This document shows positions 41,857 to 50,886 of a DNA stretch of 64,000 bases, piece after piece. The translations under genes and the position numbers were made by a program. This DNA is from Streptomyces sp. HUAS ZL42 (GTDB lineage: Bacteria; Actinomycetota; Actinomycetes; Streptomycetales; Streptomycetaceae): NCBI RefSeq assembly GCF_040782645.1, contig NZ_CP160403.1:5553001-5617000 (forward strand), written 5' to 3'. The stretch's first letter is position 1, and each line of letters opens with the position of its first letter. The notes beneath the pieces are model-generated. The model searched no databases. It was not told where the DNA came from and saw only the letters and a program-made list of their open reading frames with translations.

Positions 41857-43701
41857 ATGACCCAGCCGCCGCCCCCACCGCCCAACCAGCCCCCGCAGGG
41901 GGGAGGTTTCGGCGCGCCGCAGGATCAGCCGCCGCAGGACACCCCGCCACAGGGCGGCTTCGGCGCACCGCAGAGCCCGCCGAACCCCGGCAACGCCCCG
42001 GAGCCGGGCTACGGATACCCCCAGGCGCCTCCGGCAGCCCCGCCCACGCCGCCGGGCCGGCAGCCACAGCCCGGGTACGGATACCCGCAGGCACCCGCCG
42101 GACACGGCTACCCCGGCCAGCAGCCCGGCCCTTACGGCCAGCAGACGCCGGCGTACGGTCAGCCGCAGCCGCCGAACCCGTACGGGCAGCAGCCCGGTTA
42201 CGGCTACCAGCAGCCGACCATGCCGCTGCAGCCGCAGGCGGGCGGGTCCGGCGGAGGCGGCAAGCTCAACGCACAGCTGATGATCATCGTCGGCGCCGTC
42301 GTGGCCATCGCGCTGATCGTCGGCGGCGGCATCTGGTACTCGTCCTCGTCCGGCGACGACGGCAAGAAGGACGACACCGCGAGCTCCAGCGGCGGCACAG
42401 GCGGCAAGGACGACAAGGGCGGCAACGGGGGCACGTCCTCCGGCGGCACGGAGAAGGTGCCCGCCGACCCGGCCGCCAAGGTCCTCTTCCAGGTCCCCGC
42501 GCCCTCGGTCAAGGACACGTACGTGGTGTCCGGCTCCTGGATCACCGACAAGGCGTACGTCAAGAGCGGCGTGGCCGAGATCGTCGGCTACGACCGCGAC
42601 AAGGGCACCAGGCTGTGGACGATCAAGCTGCCCGGGCCGGTGTGCCAGGCCAGCCGCTTCTCCACCGACGCCAACAGGACGGCGATCGTCTTCCAGCCCA
42701 AGATGCCGCCCAAGAACTCGACCGCGGGCTGCAGCCAGGTCGCGGCGATCGACCTCGCGGCGGGCAAGAAACTGTGGGAGAAGACCGTCAACGCCGGTGA
42801 CTCCCCGATCAACTGGGACAACGTCACCGTCAGCGCCGGCACCGTCGCCGTGGGCAGCACCAGGGGCGGCGCCGCCTTCGATATCGGCTCCGGCAAGCTG
42901 CTGTGGTCGCCGAAGGCCACCGACACCTGCTACGACGCCGGTTACGGCGGTGGCCCGAAGCTGGTGGCGGTGCGCAAGTGCGGTGACTACGGCGCACGCC
43001 GGCTGCACATCCAGACCATCGACCCGGCCTCCGGGAAGGTGATCTCCGAGTACCAGCTGGCCACCGGCATCGAGTACGCGAGCGTCGTGTCGACCGACCC
43101 GCTGGTCGTGGCCGCCGACGTCGGCGACACCGCGGGCGACGGCAGTGGCATCTCGGACTTCTTCTCCATCGACAACAAGACCGGCAAGCTGCGCACCCGG
43201 ATCTCGGCGCCGGGCGACTCGTACGCCGCCCGCTGCGACGGCATATCCAAGATCGAGTACTGCGCCGGTATCGCGGTCGGCAACGACCGGCTGTACATCC
43301 CGACCGAGGAGCACGACGGCACCGGCGAGTACAGCCAGACCAACGAGATCGTGGCGTTCGACCTGGCCAGCGGCAAGCAGACCGGCCAGCGTGCCGACGC
43401 CGGTGACGGGTACACCATCACGCCGCTGCGGATGGACGGCGGCAACGTGATCGCGTACAAGCGTCCGCCGTACGACAAGGGTGGCCAGATCGTCAGCATC
43501 GAGGGCGGGTCCTTCAAGCAGACGAAGCTGCTGGAGAATCCGGACTCCGAGGCGGTGCGGGACGCGGAGACCAGCATGTCTCCCGAGTACGCCGAGATCC
43601 TCTACTCGCAGGGACACCTGTACATGGCGGGCGTGTACGCCGACGAGGCCAGAGCGGGTGAGAAGGAGTACCTGGCGCTGGCGTTCGGTACGAGCGGTTG
43701 A
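41857..43701 (+). CDS. Membrane-anchored PQQ-like beta-propeller protein 2
   Basis: The 614-residue paralogue of the preceding gene has the same plan: a Pro/Gln/Gly/Tyr-rich N-terminus (NQPPQGGGFGAPQDQPPQ; PGYGYPQAPAGHGYPGQQPG), a membrane helix (LMIIVGAVVAIALIVGGGIWY), a Lys/Asp/Gly/Ser linker and a propeller (EIVGYDRDKGTRLWTIKLPG; EIVAFDLASGKQTGQRA). ATG 41857 follows GAGG; upstream in-frame codons are spacer. The two genes share the start MxQPP and are likely a local duplication. Function unknown. Confidence 0.82.
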   Translation: MTQPPPPPPNQPPQGGGFGAPQDQPPQDTPPQGGFGAPQSPPNPGNAPEPGYGYPQAPPAAPPTPPGRQPQPGYGYPQAPAGHGYPGQQPGPYGQQTPAYGQPQPPNPYGQQPGYGYQQPTMPLQPQAGGSGGGGKLNAQLMIIVGAVVAIALIVGGGIWYSSSSGDDGKKDDTASSSGGTGGKDDKGGNGGTSSGGTEKVPADPAAKVLFQVPAPSVKDTYVVSGSWITDKAYVKSGVAEIVGYDRDKGTRLWTIKLPGPVCQASRFSTDANRTAIVFQPKMPPKNSTAGCSQVAAIDLAAGKKLWEKTVNAGDSPINWDNVTVSAGTVAVGSTRGGAAFDIGSGKLLWSPKATDTCYDAGYGGGPKLVAVRKCGDYGARRLHIQTIDPASGKVISEYQLATGIEYASVVSTDPLVVAADVGDTAGDGSGISDFFSIDNKTGKLRTRISAPGDSYAARCDGISKIEYCAGIAVGNDRLYIPTEEHDGTGEYSQTNEIVAFDLASGKQTGQRADAGDGYTITPLRMDGGNVIAYKRPPYDKGGQIVSIEGGSFKQTKLLENPDSEAVRDAETSMSPEYAEILYSQGHLYMAGVYADEARAGEKEYLALAFGTSG

Positions 43702-43936
43702 TTCGTGCGCTTGATCGACGGCCCCGTCCCTGTTCAGGGGCGGGGCCGTTCGCGTACCGCTCATCACCCACGAATGAGAGGAATTTCGGCGATCCGGGGC
43801 ACTTCTCACCGGTAGGGGGAGCGCAACGTCGAACAAGCGTGTAGCTTCCGGGGGCATGAAGGGCGGGGGTGCCGGGGGGCGCCCTCTGTCCATTCGGACC
43901 AGTGGGCATCCATTGGGGGGACTGGGGGGTTGCTCG

Positions 43937-44626
43937 ATGGGAGTGCGGCTCATGGTGGTCGACGACCACCGACTGCTCGCCGAGGCGCTGGCCTCGGCGC
44001 TGAAGCTGCGAGGACACCGGGTGCTCGCGGCGGCGGCGCCGGCCGCGGGTGCGGCGGAGTTGGTGATCACGCGTGCACCTGAGGTGTGCCTGCTGGGGAC
44101 GGCCACGCCCGCCGAGCCCGGGATCTTCGATCCCGTGGTGAAGATCAAGCGGGAGCGGCCGCAGGTAGCCGTGCTGGTGCTGGGGCCCGTGCCGAGCCCA
44201 CGGGGCATCGCGGCGGCCTTCGCGGCGGGGGCGTCGGGGTACGTGCGTCACGACGAGCGCATCGAGGGCGTCGAGCGGGCGATCATGAAGGCGCGGGCGG
44301 GGGAGGCGGCGGTGGCGCCGCAGCTGCTGCAGGGCGCGTTCAGCGAGTTGCTCAATCCCGCCGCCCAGCCGGACGACGAGGGCCAGCGGCTGCTGCAGAT
44401 GCTCACGCCTCGGGAGGTGGAGGTCCTGGTCCGGGTCGCGGACGGCGAGGACACGAGGCTGATCGCGGCGGGCATGGGCATCGCACCGTCCACCGCCCGC
44501 ACCCACGTCCAACGCGTCCTGATGAAACTGGGCGTCGGCTCCCGCCTGGAGGCAGCGGCACTGGCGGCACGAACGGGCTTGCTGGACAGGGCGGGCCCGA
44601 CGGGGCGGCCGGAGCAGGAGTCCTAG
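43937..44626 (+). CDS. Orphan LuxR-type regulator with degenerate receiver domain
   Basis: The 229-residue protein has a receiver-like domain (MGVRLMVVDDHRLLAEALASAL...) and a NarL/LuxR helix-turn-helix (LTPREVEVLVRVADGEDTRLIAAGMGIAPSTARTHVQRVLMKLGV). The acidic pocket D9-D10 is kept, but the phosphoacceptor Asp is replaced: PEVCLLGTATP has Gly54/Thr55 where LLD is expected. The switch Thr region reads VLVLGPV and the Lys region GYVRHDE. It is therefore probably controlled without phosphorylation. No kinase gene is adjacent. ATG 43937 is preceded by GGGGGG; an earlier ATG (43856) would add a Gly-rich tail. Confidence 0.82.
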   Translation: MGVRLMVVDDHRLLAEALASALKLRGHRVLAAAAPAAGAAELVITRAPEVCLLGTATPAEPGIFDPVVKIKRERPQVAVLVLGPVPSPRGIAAAFAAGASGYVRHDERIEGVERAIMKARAGEAAVAPQLLQGAFSELLNPAAQPDDEGQRLLQMLTPREVEVLVRVADGEDTRLIAAGMGIAPSTARTHVQRVLMKLGVGSRLEAAALAARTGLLDRAGPTGRPEQES

Positions 44627-44651
44627 CCCTGGCGCCCAGCCACGCGTTGGT

Positions 44652-44729
44652 CCGCGGGCATGCGTGCCGCCTGGGGCGGCACGGGTGGGCGCGGGCGGCG
44701 CCCCGTCAGCGCCGCGTTGCGCGACCCAC
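44652..44729 (-). repeat. 80-bp dispersed repeat, copy B (inverted)
   Basis: It is the reverse complement of copy A at 34331-34410, with a few substitutions and 1-bp gaps; the internal GTGCCGCC/GGGCGGCAC hairpin is kept. It lies between the stops of the orphan regulator and the convergent small membrane protein, where it may act as a bidirectional terminator. Confidence 0.85.
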
Positions 44730-44771
44730 CCCGCGCCGACAGTAGCCCTCGTCAGCCGTGAAGCTCCGCCC

Positions 44772-45071
44772 TCACTCCACGGTCCTGTCCTCCGGCGGCG
44801 GCGGAGCCGTGGGCCTCAGCTTCAGCCACGCCAGGAAGAAGATCCCCAGGAGCAGCATCCCCAGCCCCGTCCAGAGGTTGATGTTCACGCCCTGCGCCTT
44901 GTCGATCGCCGCGTCGTCGTCCGTGAGGCCCGTGATCGTGACGATGACGCCGTACAGCACGAACAGGCCACCGATGATGCGCCGGATGTCGAAGAGCCGC
45001 GCGGCGGTGGTGGACTTGGTCTCCAGCTCGGTGATCTCCCGCTGGAGGTTCTCCTCGGAGTACTCGGACAT
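44772..45071 (-). CDS. Small two-helix membrane protein next to the symporter
   Basis: The 99-residue protein has an acidic/coiled N-terminus (SEENLQREITELETKSTTAARLFDIRRII), two membrane helices (GGLFVLYGVIVTITGL; LWTGLGMLLLGIFFLAWL) and a Pro-rich tail. It is 21 bp downstream of the sodium:solute symporter and co-directional, so it may be an accessory subunit. GGAGAGACC precedes ATG. The family function is unknown. Confidence 0.78.
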   Translation of the reverse strand: MSEYSEENLQREITELETKSTTAARLFDIRRIIGGLFVLYGVIVTITGLTDDDAAIDKAQGVNINLWTGLGMLLLGIFFLAWLKLRPTAPPPPEDRTVE

Positions 45072-45092
45072 GGTCTCTCCATCCTCCCGCGG

Positions 45093-46799
45093 TCAGATCG
45101 AGAACGGGATGTAGCAGGCGGCGGCCAGGATCAGCGCACCCCAGCCCAGCAGCGCCGGCTTGCGGTACCACGCGTCGTCCCCGGCGGCGGGCGGCTCGGC
45201 CATGCCAGGGGAGCGGGTGCCGTAGACGAGGCCCTGCAGTTCCGCGGCCGGCTTGGGGGCCGTGAAGAGGGACACGGCGACCATCACCACCGCACCGGCC
45301 ACGAAGCCCGCGATCGCCGAGACGAAGTTGGCGCCCTGGTCGGTGGGGATGTCGATGATGTCCCTCTTGTAGATGACGAAGTAGTTGATCATCGCGGCGG
45401 TCGTGCCCGCGAGCAGGCCCCAGAAGCCCGACTTCATCGACGCCCGCTTCCAGAACATGCCGATGATGAACACCACGAACATCGGCACGTTGAAGAAGGA
45501 GAACAGTGTCTGCAGATAGCTCATGATGTTCGAGAACGACGACGCCAGGAACGCCGTGCCGATCGACGCCAGCACCCCGATCGCCGTGATCAGACGGCCG
45601 AAGCGGACGTAATACGCGTCCTCCCGGTGCCGCACCACGTACTTCGCCCAGATGTCCGTCGTGAACACCGTGTTGAAGGAGGAGACGTTCGCCGCCATGC
45701 CGGCCATGAACGCGGCCAGCAGGCCCGTCACGGCGATGCCCAGAACGCCGTTCGGCAGCAACTGCCTCATCAGGTACGGGATCGCGTGGTTGTACTGGAG
45801 GTCGGACCGGGCAGTGCCGATGCTCGGGACCACGACCGCCGCCACCAGGCCCGGGATCATCACCAGGAAGACGATGAAGATCTTCGGGAACGCGGCGATC
45901 AGGGGTGTGCGCTGGGCCGCCGAGAGGTTCTTCGCCGACAGGGCCCGCTGTACCTCGGCGAAGTTCGTCGTCCAGTAGCCGAAGGACAGCACGAAGCCCA
46001 GTCCCAGGACGATCGTCAGCCAGTTCGCGCCCAGCGGGTTGGCGTCGCCGATGCCGGTGCCGCCCCACGCCGTCACGAAGTCGGGGCTGTGCGTCTTGGT
46101 GAGGGAGTCCTCGAGCCCGTCCCAGCCCCCGACCTTCTTCAGACCGAGCACGGAGATCGGGATCAGGGCCGCCAGGATCACGAAGAACTGCAGCACCTCG
46201 TTGTAGATCGCGGAGGACAGGCCGCCGAGGGTGATGTATGCCAGCACGAAGAAGCCGGCCACCACGATCGCCACCCACTGCGGCCAGCCGAGCAGGGCCT
46301 CCACGACGATCGCGAGGGCGTAGAGGTTCACGCCGGCGATCAGGATGGCGGCGAAGGCGAACAGGATCGAACTGAGCAGGTGGGCCCACTTGTCGAAACG
46401 CAGCAGGAGGAACTCGGGAACGGAGCGGACCTTGCTGCCGTAGTAGAACGGCATCATCACCAGGCCCAGGAAGACCATCGCCGGGATGGCGCCGATCCAG
46501 TACCAGTGGGTGGTGTAGACGCCGTACTGTGCGCTGTTCGCGGCCATGCCGAGGATCTCGGTGGCGCCCAGGTTCGCCGCGATGAACGCGAGGCCGGTGA
46601 CCCAGGCGGGCAGGGAGCGGCCGGAGAGGAAGAAGTCGAGGCTGGTCTTCACCGAGCGGCGGGCGGCGAACCCGATGCCCAGGACGACGGCGAAGTAGAT
46701 CCCGAGGATCGTGTAGTCGAGCCAGTTCGTGGGGAGCCGTAGCTCGGCTGCGAGGTGTGTGGGGGATGTGTGCGACATGTGGAACGTGGGGGTTCGCAT
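45093..46799 (-). CDS. Sodium:solute symporter (SSS family, sugar type)
   Basis: The 568-residue protein has about 14 membrane helices and SSS family motifs (DFFLSGRSLPAWVTGLAFIAANLGATEILGMAANSAQYGVYTTHWYWIGAIPAM; GLLAAFMAGMAANVSSFNTVFTTDIW), close in pattern to SGLT/vSGLT sugar carriers. It is divergent from galTEK, which makes galactose the natural substrate; this rests on context. ATG 46799 was chosen; an ATG seven codons in is also possible and neither has a strong Shine-Dalgarno. Confidence 0.85.
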   Translation of the reverse strand: MRTPTFHMSHTSPTHLAAELRLPTNWLDYTILGIYFAVVLGIGFAARRSVKTSLDFFLSGRSLPAWVTGLAFIAANLGATEILGMAANSAQYGVYTTHWYWIGAIPAMVFLGLVMMPFYYGSKVRSVPEFLLLRFDKWAHLLSSILFAFAAILIAGVNLYALAIVVEALLGWPQWVAIVVAGFFVLAYITLGGLSSAIYNEVLQFFVILAALIPISVLGLKKVGGWDGLEDSLTKTHSPDFVTAWGGTGIGDANPLGANWLTIVLGLGFVLSFGYWTTNFAEVQRALSAKNLSAAQRTPLIAAFPKIFIVFLVMIPGLVAAVVVPSIGTARSDLQYNHAIPYLMRQLLPNGVLGIAVTGLLAAFMAGMAANVSSFNTVFTTDIWAKYVVRHREDAYYVRFGRLITAIGVLASIGTAFLASSFSNIMSYLQTLFSFFNVPMFVVFIIGMFWKRASMKSGFWGLLAGTTAAMINYFVIYKRDIIDIPTDQGANFVSAIAGFVAGAVVMVAVSLFTAPKPAAELQGLVYGTRSPGMAEPPAAGDDAWYRKPALLGWGALILAAACYIPFSI

Positions 46800-46920
46800 G
46801 CACTGCTCACTTCGCTTGGTGTTCTTTGTTTGGTTGTGGTGGTGACGTCCGTGCGGGTTTGTGCTTTGATGCGTTCGGTTCTGTTTGATGCCTTGCTGGA
46901 CGTAGGGATGGGGAGTCGCG
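46800..46920. promoter_or_regulatory. Divergent promoter region, symporter / galTEK
   Basis: The 121-bp gap is markedly T-rich on the plus strand compared with the rest of the window. TTTGATGC occurs twice (46865-46872 and 46884-46891), a 19-bp direct repeat fitting a regulator bound on one face, as described for the galP1 promoter of Streptomyces. A single regulator could control uptake and catabolism together. Confidence 0.5.
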
Positions 46921-47982
46921 GTGAAGAAGACCTCGACCAAGCTGGCCGACGGTCGTGAGCTGATCTACTACGACCTCGAGGACGACGCGGTGCGCGACGC
47001 CGTGGACCGGCGACCGCTGGAGCGCACGGTCACCACTTCGGCGGTGCGCCGCGACCCGCTGCTCGGTGACTCCGTCGCCATCGCCTCGCACCGCCAGGGC
47101 CGCACCTACCACCCGCCGGCCGACGAGTGCCCCCTGTGCCCCTCGCAGGGTGAGCGGCTGAGCGAGATCCCGGACTCGTCGTACGACGTCGTCGTCTTCG
47201 AGAACCGTTTCCCCTCGCTGGCGGGCGACTCCGGGCGCTGTGAGGTCGTCTGCTTCACTTCCGACCACAACGCGTCCTTCGCGGACCTCACCGAGGAGCA
47301 GGCGCGACTGGTGCTGGACGCCTGGACCGACCGGACGTCGGAGCTGTCGCATCTGCCCTCCGTCGAACAGGTGTTCTGTTTCGAGAACCGCGGTGCCGAG
47401 ATCGGTGTGACACTGGGTCACCCGCACGGGCAGATCTACGCCTACCCGTTCACCACTCCGCGCACAGCGCTGATGCTGCGCCAGCTGGCCGCGCACAAGG
47501 AGGCGACCGGCGGCGAGAACCTGTTCGACGCCGTCCTGGAGCACGAACTCGCCGACGAGCGGGTCGTCCTCGAGGGTGAACACTGGGTGGCCTTCGTGCC
47601 GTACGCCGCGCACTGGCCGTACGAGGTGCACCTCTACCCGAAGCGCCGCGTGCCCGATCTGCTCGGGCTCGACGAGGAGGCGCGCACAGAGTTCCCCAAG
47701 GTCTATCTGGAACTCTTGAGGCGCTTCGACCGGATCTTCGGTGAGAGTGAGCCTCCGACGCCGTACATCGCCGCCTGGCACCAGGCGCCGTTCGGTCAGC
47801 TGGAGGAGTTCGACGGCGTCAGCCGCGACGACTTCGCGCTGCACCTCGAGCTTTTCACCATCCGCCGCACTTCCGGCAAGCTGAAGTTCCTCGCGGGTTC
47901 CGAGTCCGGCATGAGCGTGTTCATCAACGACGTGCCGCCGGAGCGCGCGGCCGAGCGACTGCGAGAGGTAGCGAGTTCATGA
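46921..47982 (+). CDS. galT: Galactose-1-phosphate uridylyltransferase
   Basis: The 353-residue Leloir-pathway enzyme moves UMP from UDP-glucose to galactose-1-phosphate. The catalytic HPHGQ (167-171, with nucleophile His169) and the zinc-site CPLC (70-73) are present, as is [11 protein letters not shown] 46921 follows GGGGAG. It overlaps galE by 4 bp (ATGA). Confidence 0.95.
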   Translation: MKKTSTKLADGRELIYYDLEDDAVRDAVDRRPLERTVTTSAVRRDPLLGDSVAIASHRQGRTYHPPADECPLCPSQGERLSEIPDSSYDVVVFENRFPSLAGDSGRCEVVCFTSDHNASFADLTEEQARLVLDAWTDRTSELSHLPSVEQVFCFENRGAEIGVTLGHPHGQIYAYPFTTPRTALMLRQLAAHKEATGGENLFDAVLEHELADERVVLEGEHWVAFVPYAAHWPYEVHLYPKRRVPDLLGLDEEARTEFPKVYLELLRRFDRIFGESEPPTPYIAAWHQAPFGQLEEFDGVSRDDFALHLELFTIRRTSGKLKFLAGSESGMSVFINDVPPERAAERLREVASS

Positions 47983-48956
47983 GCGGCAAGTATCTGGTCA
48001 CGGGCGGTGCGGGGTACGTCGGCAGCGTGGTCGCCCAGCACCTCCTGGAGGCGGGGCACGAGGTCGTCGTCCTCGACAACCTCACCACCGGCTTCCGTGA
48101 GGGAGTACCGGCGGGCGCCTCGTTCATCGAGGGCGACATCCGTGACGCCGCCAAGTGGCTCGACTCCTCCTTCGACGCCGTGCTCCACTTCGCCGCGTTC
48201 TCGCAGGTCGGCGAGTCGGTCGTGAAGCCCGAGAAGTACTGGGACAACAACGTCGGCGGCACCATGGCCCTGCTCGGCGCCATGCGTGACGCGGGCGTGC
48301 GCAAGCTGGTCTTCTCCTCCACGGCCGCCACGTACGGCGAGCCCGTCAACACGCCCATCACCGAGGCCGACCCGACGGCGCCGACCTCGCCGTACGGCGC
48401 CTCGAAGCTCGCCGTCGACCACATGATCACCGGTGAGGCCGCCGCCCACGGCCTCGGCGCGGTCAGCCTGCGCTACTTCAACGTCGCGGGCGCGTACGGT
48501 GCGTACGGAGAGCGGCACGACCCCGAGTCGCACCTCATCCCGCTGGTCCTGCAGGTCGCGCTGGGCCGCCGTGAGGCGATCTCCGTTTTCGGCGACGACT
48601 ACCCGACGCCGGACGGCACCTGCGTCCGCGACTACATCCACGTCGCCGACCTGGCCGAGGCCCACCTGCTGGCGGTGCGGGCCGCGCGGCCCGGCGAGCA
48701 CCTGATCTGCAACCTCGGCAACGGCAACGGCTTCTCCGTCCGCGAGGTCATCGAGACGGTCCGCCAGGTCACCGGCCACCCCATCCCCGAGATCGTGGCC
48801 CCGCGCCGGGGCGGCGACCCGGCGGTGCTGGTGGCGTCGGCCGCCACCGCCCGGGAGAAGCTGGGCTGGAACCCGTCCCGCGCGGACCTCGCGGGGATCG
48901 TCGCGGACGCGTGGGAGTTCACGCGGACCCTCGTCAGCAGCGCAAGGGAGCAGTAA
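47979..48956 (+). CDS. galE: UDP-glucose 4-epimerase
   Basis: The 325-residue extended SDR interconverts UDP-galactose and UDP-glucose. It has the NAD motif GGAGYVG (9-15), catalytic Ser114 (FSSTAATYG) and Tyr139-x3-Lys143 (SPYGASK). ATG 47979 overlaps galT; galK begins immediately after its stop. Confidence 0.95.
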   Translation: MSGKYLVTGGAGYVGSVVAQHLLEAGHEVVVLDNLTTGFREGVPAGASFIEGDIRDAAKWLDSSFDAVLHFAAFSQVGESVVKPEKYWDNNVGGTMALLGAMRDAGVRKLVFSSTAATYGEPVNTPITEADPTAPTSPYGASKLAVDHMITGEAAAHGLGAVSLRYFNVAGAYGAYGERHDPESHLIPLVLQVALGRREAISVFGDDYPTPDGTCVRDYIHVADLAEAHLLAVRAARPGEHLICNLGNGNGFSVREVIETVRQVTGHPIPEIVAPRRGGDPAVLVASAATAREKLGWNPSRADLAGIVADAWEFTRTLVSSAREQ

Positions 48957-50111
48957 GTGGCGGCAGAGCAGGTGCGGGACGGTTTCGTGGCGCTCTACGG
49001 AACCGAACCGGAAGGTGTCTGGTCGGCCCCGGGCCGCGTCAACCTCATCGGTGAGCACACCGACTACAACGACGGCTTCGTCATGCCCTTCGCGCTGCCG
49101 CACACCGCGGTCGCGGCGGTCTCACGGCGCGAGGACGGCGTACTGCGCCTGCACTCGGCGGACGTCGCGGGCGGTGTCGTGGAGCTGCGGCTGGACGAGC
49201 TGGCTCCCCAGAGCGACCGGAACTGGACGGCGTACCCGGCGGGCGTCGTCTGGGCGCTGCGCGAGGCCGGCCACCCCGTCACCGGAGCCGACATCCATCT
49301 CGCCTCGACGGTCCCCTCCGGTGCGGGCCTGTCGTCGTCGGCGGCCCTGGAGGTCGTCGTCGCGCTCGCCCTGAACGACCTGTACGAGCTCGGCCTGGAG
49401 CGTTGGCAGCTGGCGCGCCTGTGCCAGCGCGCCGAGAACGTGTACGTCGGCGCCCCCACCGGGATCATGGACCAGACGGCGTCGGCGTGCTGCGAGGCCG
49501 GCCACGCCCTGTTCCTCGACACCCGGGACCTGTCCCAGAAGCAGATCCCCTTCGACCTCGCCGCCGAGGGCATGCGCCTGCTCGTCGTCGACACCCAGGT
49601 CAAGCACGCCCACAGCAACGGCGAGTACGGCAAGCGCCGCGCCGGCTGCGAGAAGGGCGCGGCCCTGCTCGGCGTCGACGCGCTGCGGGACGTGCCGTAC
49701 GCCGGGCTCGACGCGGCCCTGGAGCGGCTGGGCGACGAGGAGGAGGTCCGCCGGCTGGTCCGCCACGTCGTCACGGAGGACGAGCGGGTGGAGCGGGTGG
49801 TGTCCCTGCTGGAGTCGGGCGACACCCGTGCCATCGGCCCGGTCCTGACGGAGGGCCACGCCTCTCTGCGGGACGACTTCCGCATCTCCTGCCCCGAGCT
49901 GGACCTGGTCGTCGACACCGCCCTGGCGAACGGTGCCCTCGGTGCCCGGATGACGGGCGGCGGCTTCGGCGGCTCCGCGATCGTGCTCGCCGAGGCGGCC
50001 GACGTGGAGACGATCTCCAAGACGGTCGAGGAGGCCTTCGGCGCGGCCGGCTTCACGGCGCCGCGCCTGTTCGAGGCGGTACCGGCGGCGGGGGCGCGGC
50101 GGCTGGTCTGA
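48957..50111 (+). CDS. galK: Galactokinase
   Basis: The 384-residue GHMP kinase phosphorylates galactose. It has the galactokinase signature GRVNLIGEHTDYN (26-38), the ATP loop PSGAGLSSSAALE, ENVYVGAPTGIMDQTAS and the C-terminal MTGGGFGGSAI. GTG 48957 directly abuts the galE stop, with AAGGGAG upstream. It is the last gene of galTEK and is followed by a hairpin. Confidence 0.95.
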   Translation: MAAEQVRDGFVALYGTEPEGVWSAPGRVNLIGEHTDYNDGFVMPFALPHTAVAAVSRREDGVLRLHSADVAGGVVELRLDELAPQSDRNWTAYPAGVVWALREAGHPVTGADIHLASTVPSGAGLSSSAALEVVVALALNDLYELGLERWQLARLCQRAENVYVGAPTGIMDQTASACCEAGHALFLDTRDLSQKQIPFDLAAEGMRLLVVDTQVKHAHSNGEYGKRRAGCEKGAALLGVDALRDVPYAGLDAALERLGDEEEVRRLVRHVVTEDERVERVVSLLESGDTRAIGPVLTEGHASLRDDFRISCPELDLVVDTALANGALGARMTGGGFGGSAIVLAEAADVETISKTVEEAFGAAGFTAPRLFEAVPAAGARRLV

Positions 50112-50120
50112 GCGTGCGGA

Positions 50121-50143
50121 TCACCCCCTGTGCCGGGGGGTGA
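50121..50143. terminator. Terminator between galK and the acetyltransferase
   Basis: An 8-bp stem TCACCCCC/GGGGGTGA with a 7-nt loop starts 9 bp after the galK stop and can serve both convergent genes. Confidence 0.65.
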
Positions 50144-50170
50144 CCTCACCCTGCGCCAGGAACCCGGTCC

Positions 50171-50614
50171 TTACCCCAGCCGCTTCGTGAGGGTGTACTC
50201 CGTGATCCCCGGCGGATAGTCCTCGATCACGCACACCACCTCGTAGCCCAGCCGCTTGTAGAACTCCGGGGCCTGGAAGTCCCACGTCTCCAGGCGCACC
50301 CGACGGCAGTCGCGCTGTTCGCGGGCGACGCGTTCCGCCTCCGAGAGCAGGCGGGTGCCGAGGCCCGTGCCGCGGTGGCGTTCGTCGACCCACAGGTACG
50401 CCACATGCAGCCAGGTCGTCCAGGTGTGGCCGACCAGGCCGCCGGCCAGCTCGGAGGCCTCGTCCAAGGCCCAGACGTGCAGGGGGACTTCGCGTTCGCC
50501 GGGAGTGCCGCGCAGGGCGCGGAGTATGGGCGAGGCAGCGGTGTTGGTGTCGCGCAACCGGGAACGGAGAAGATCGCGCCGGGCCTTGTCGACTTCTGTC
50601 TCAATGCGAAACAT
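50171..50614 (-). CDS. GNAT-family N-acetyltransferase
   Basis: The 147-residue single-domain GNAT protein has the acetyl-CoA loop HRGTGLGTRLL preceded by AYLWVDERH, and the C-terminal FQAPEFYKRLGYEVVCVIEDYPPG. The pattern resembles GNATs acting on small molecules or antibiotics; the substrate is unknown. ATG 50614 was chosen by family length; two upstream ATGs (50626, 50653) are open. Confidence 0.82.
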   Translation of the reverse strand: MFRIETEVDKARRDLLRSRLRDTNTAASPILRALRGTPGEREVPLHVWALDEASELAGGLVGHTWTTWLHVAYLWVDERHRGTGLGTRLLSEAERVAREQRDCRRVRLETWDFQAPEFYKRLGYEVVCVIEDYPPGITEYTLTKRLG

Positions 50615-50886
50615 GCGGCACACCATAAACGTGCTGGCCAACCAGTTCTGCAAATTACCTTCCGCTCCCCGCTCACAGCCCTACCCTGATGAGCAGCACC
50701 GGTGGGGGCCGGTGCTGATCAGGGGGCGAGACAGTCGGGTACGACGCCCGCAGTGGGGGTAGCAGTCTCTGCACGGCGGCGGCCGTGCGGTGCGAGCGGC
50801 CCTCCGGGCGTCGTACCCGTGCCGGTCGTCGTTCTCCGGACCTTGGGGTATCCCCTGCTCTTCAGGAGCCTGGGGAAGGGGGTTTC

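Noticed and set aside
39579..41885. Long open frame of 768 codons on the minus strand
   Set aside because: It lies antisense to a well-supported propeller gene; very high GC content keeps antisense frames open. The translation is Arg/Gly/Val/Leu-rich with no domain and no ribosome site.
41143..44208. Long open frame of 1021 codons on the minus strand
   Set aside because: It spans several genes in antisense and mirrors their codon structure; low-complexity product with no recognisable motif.
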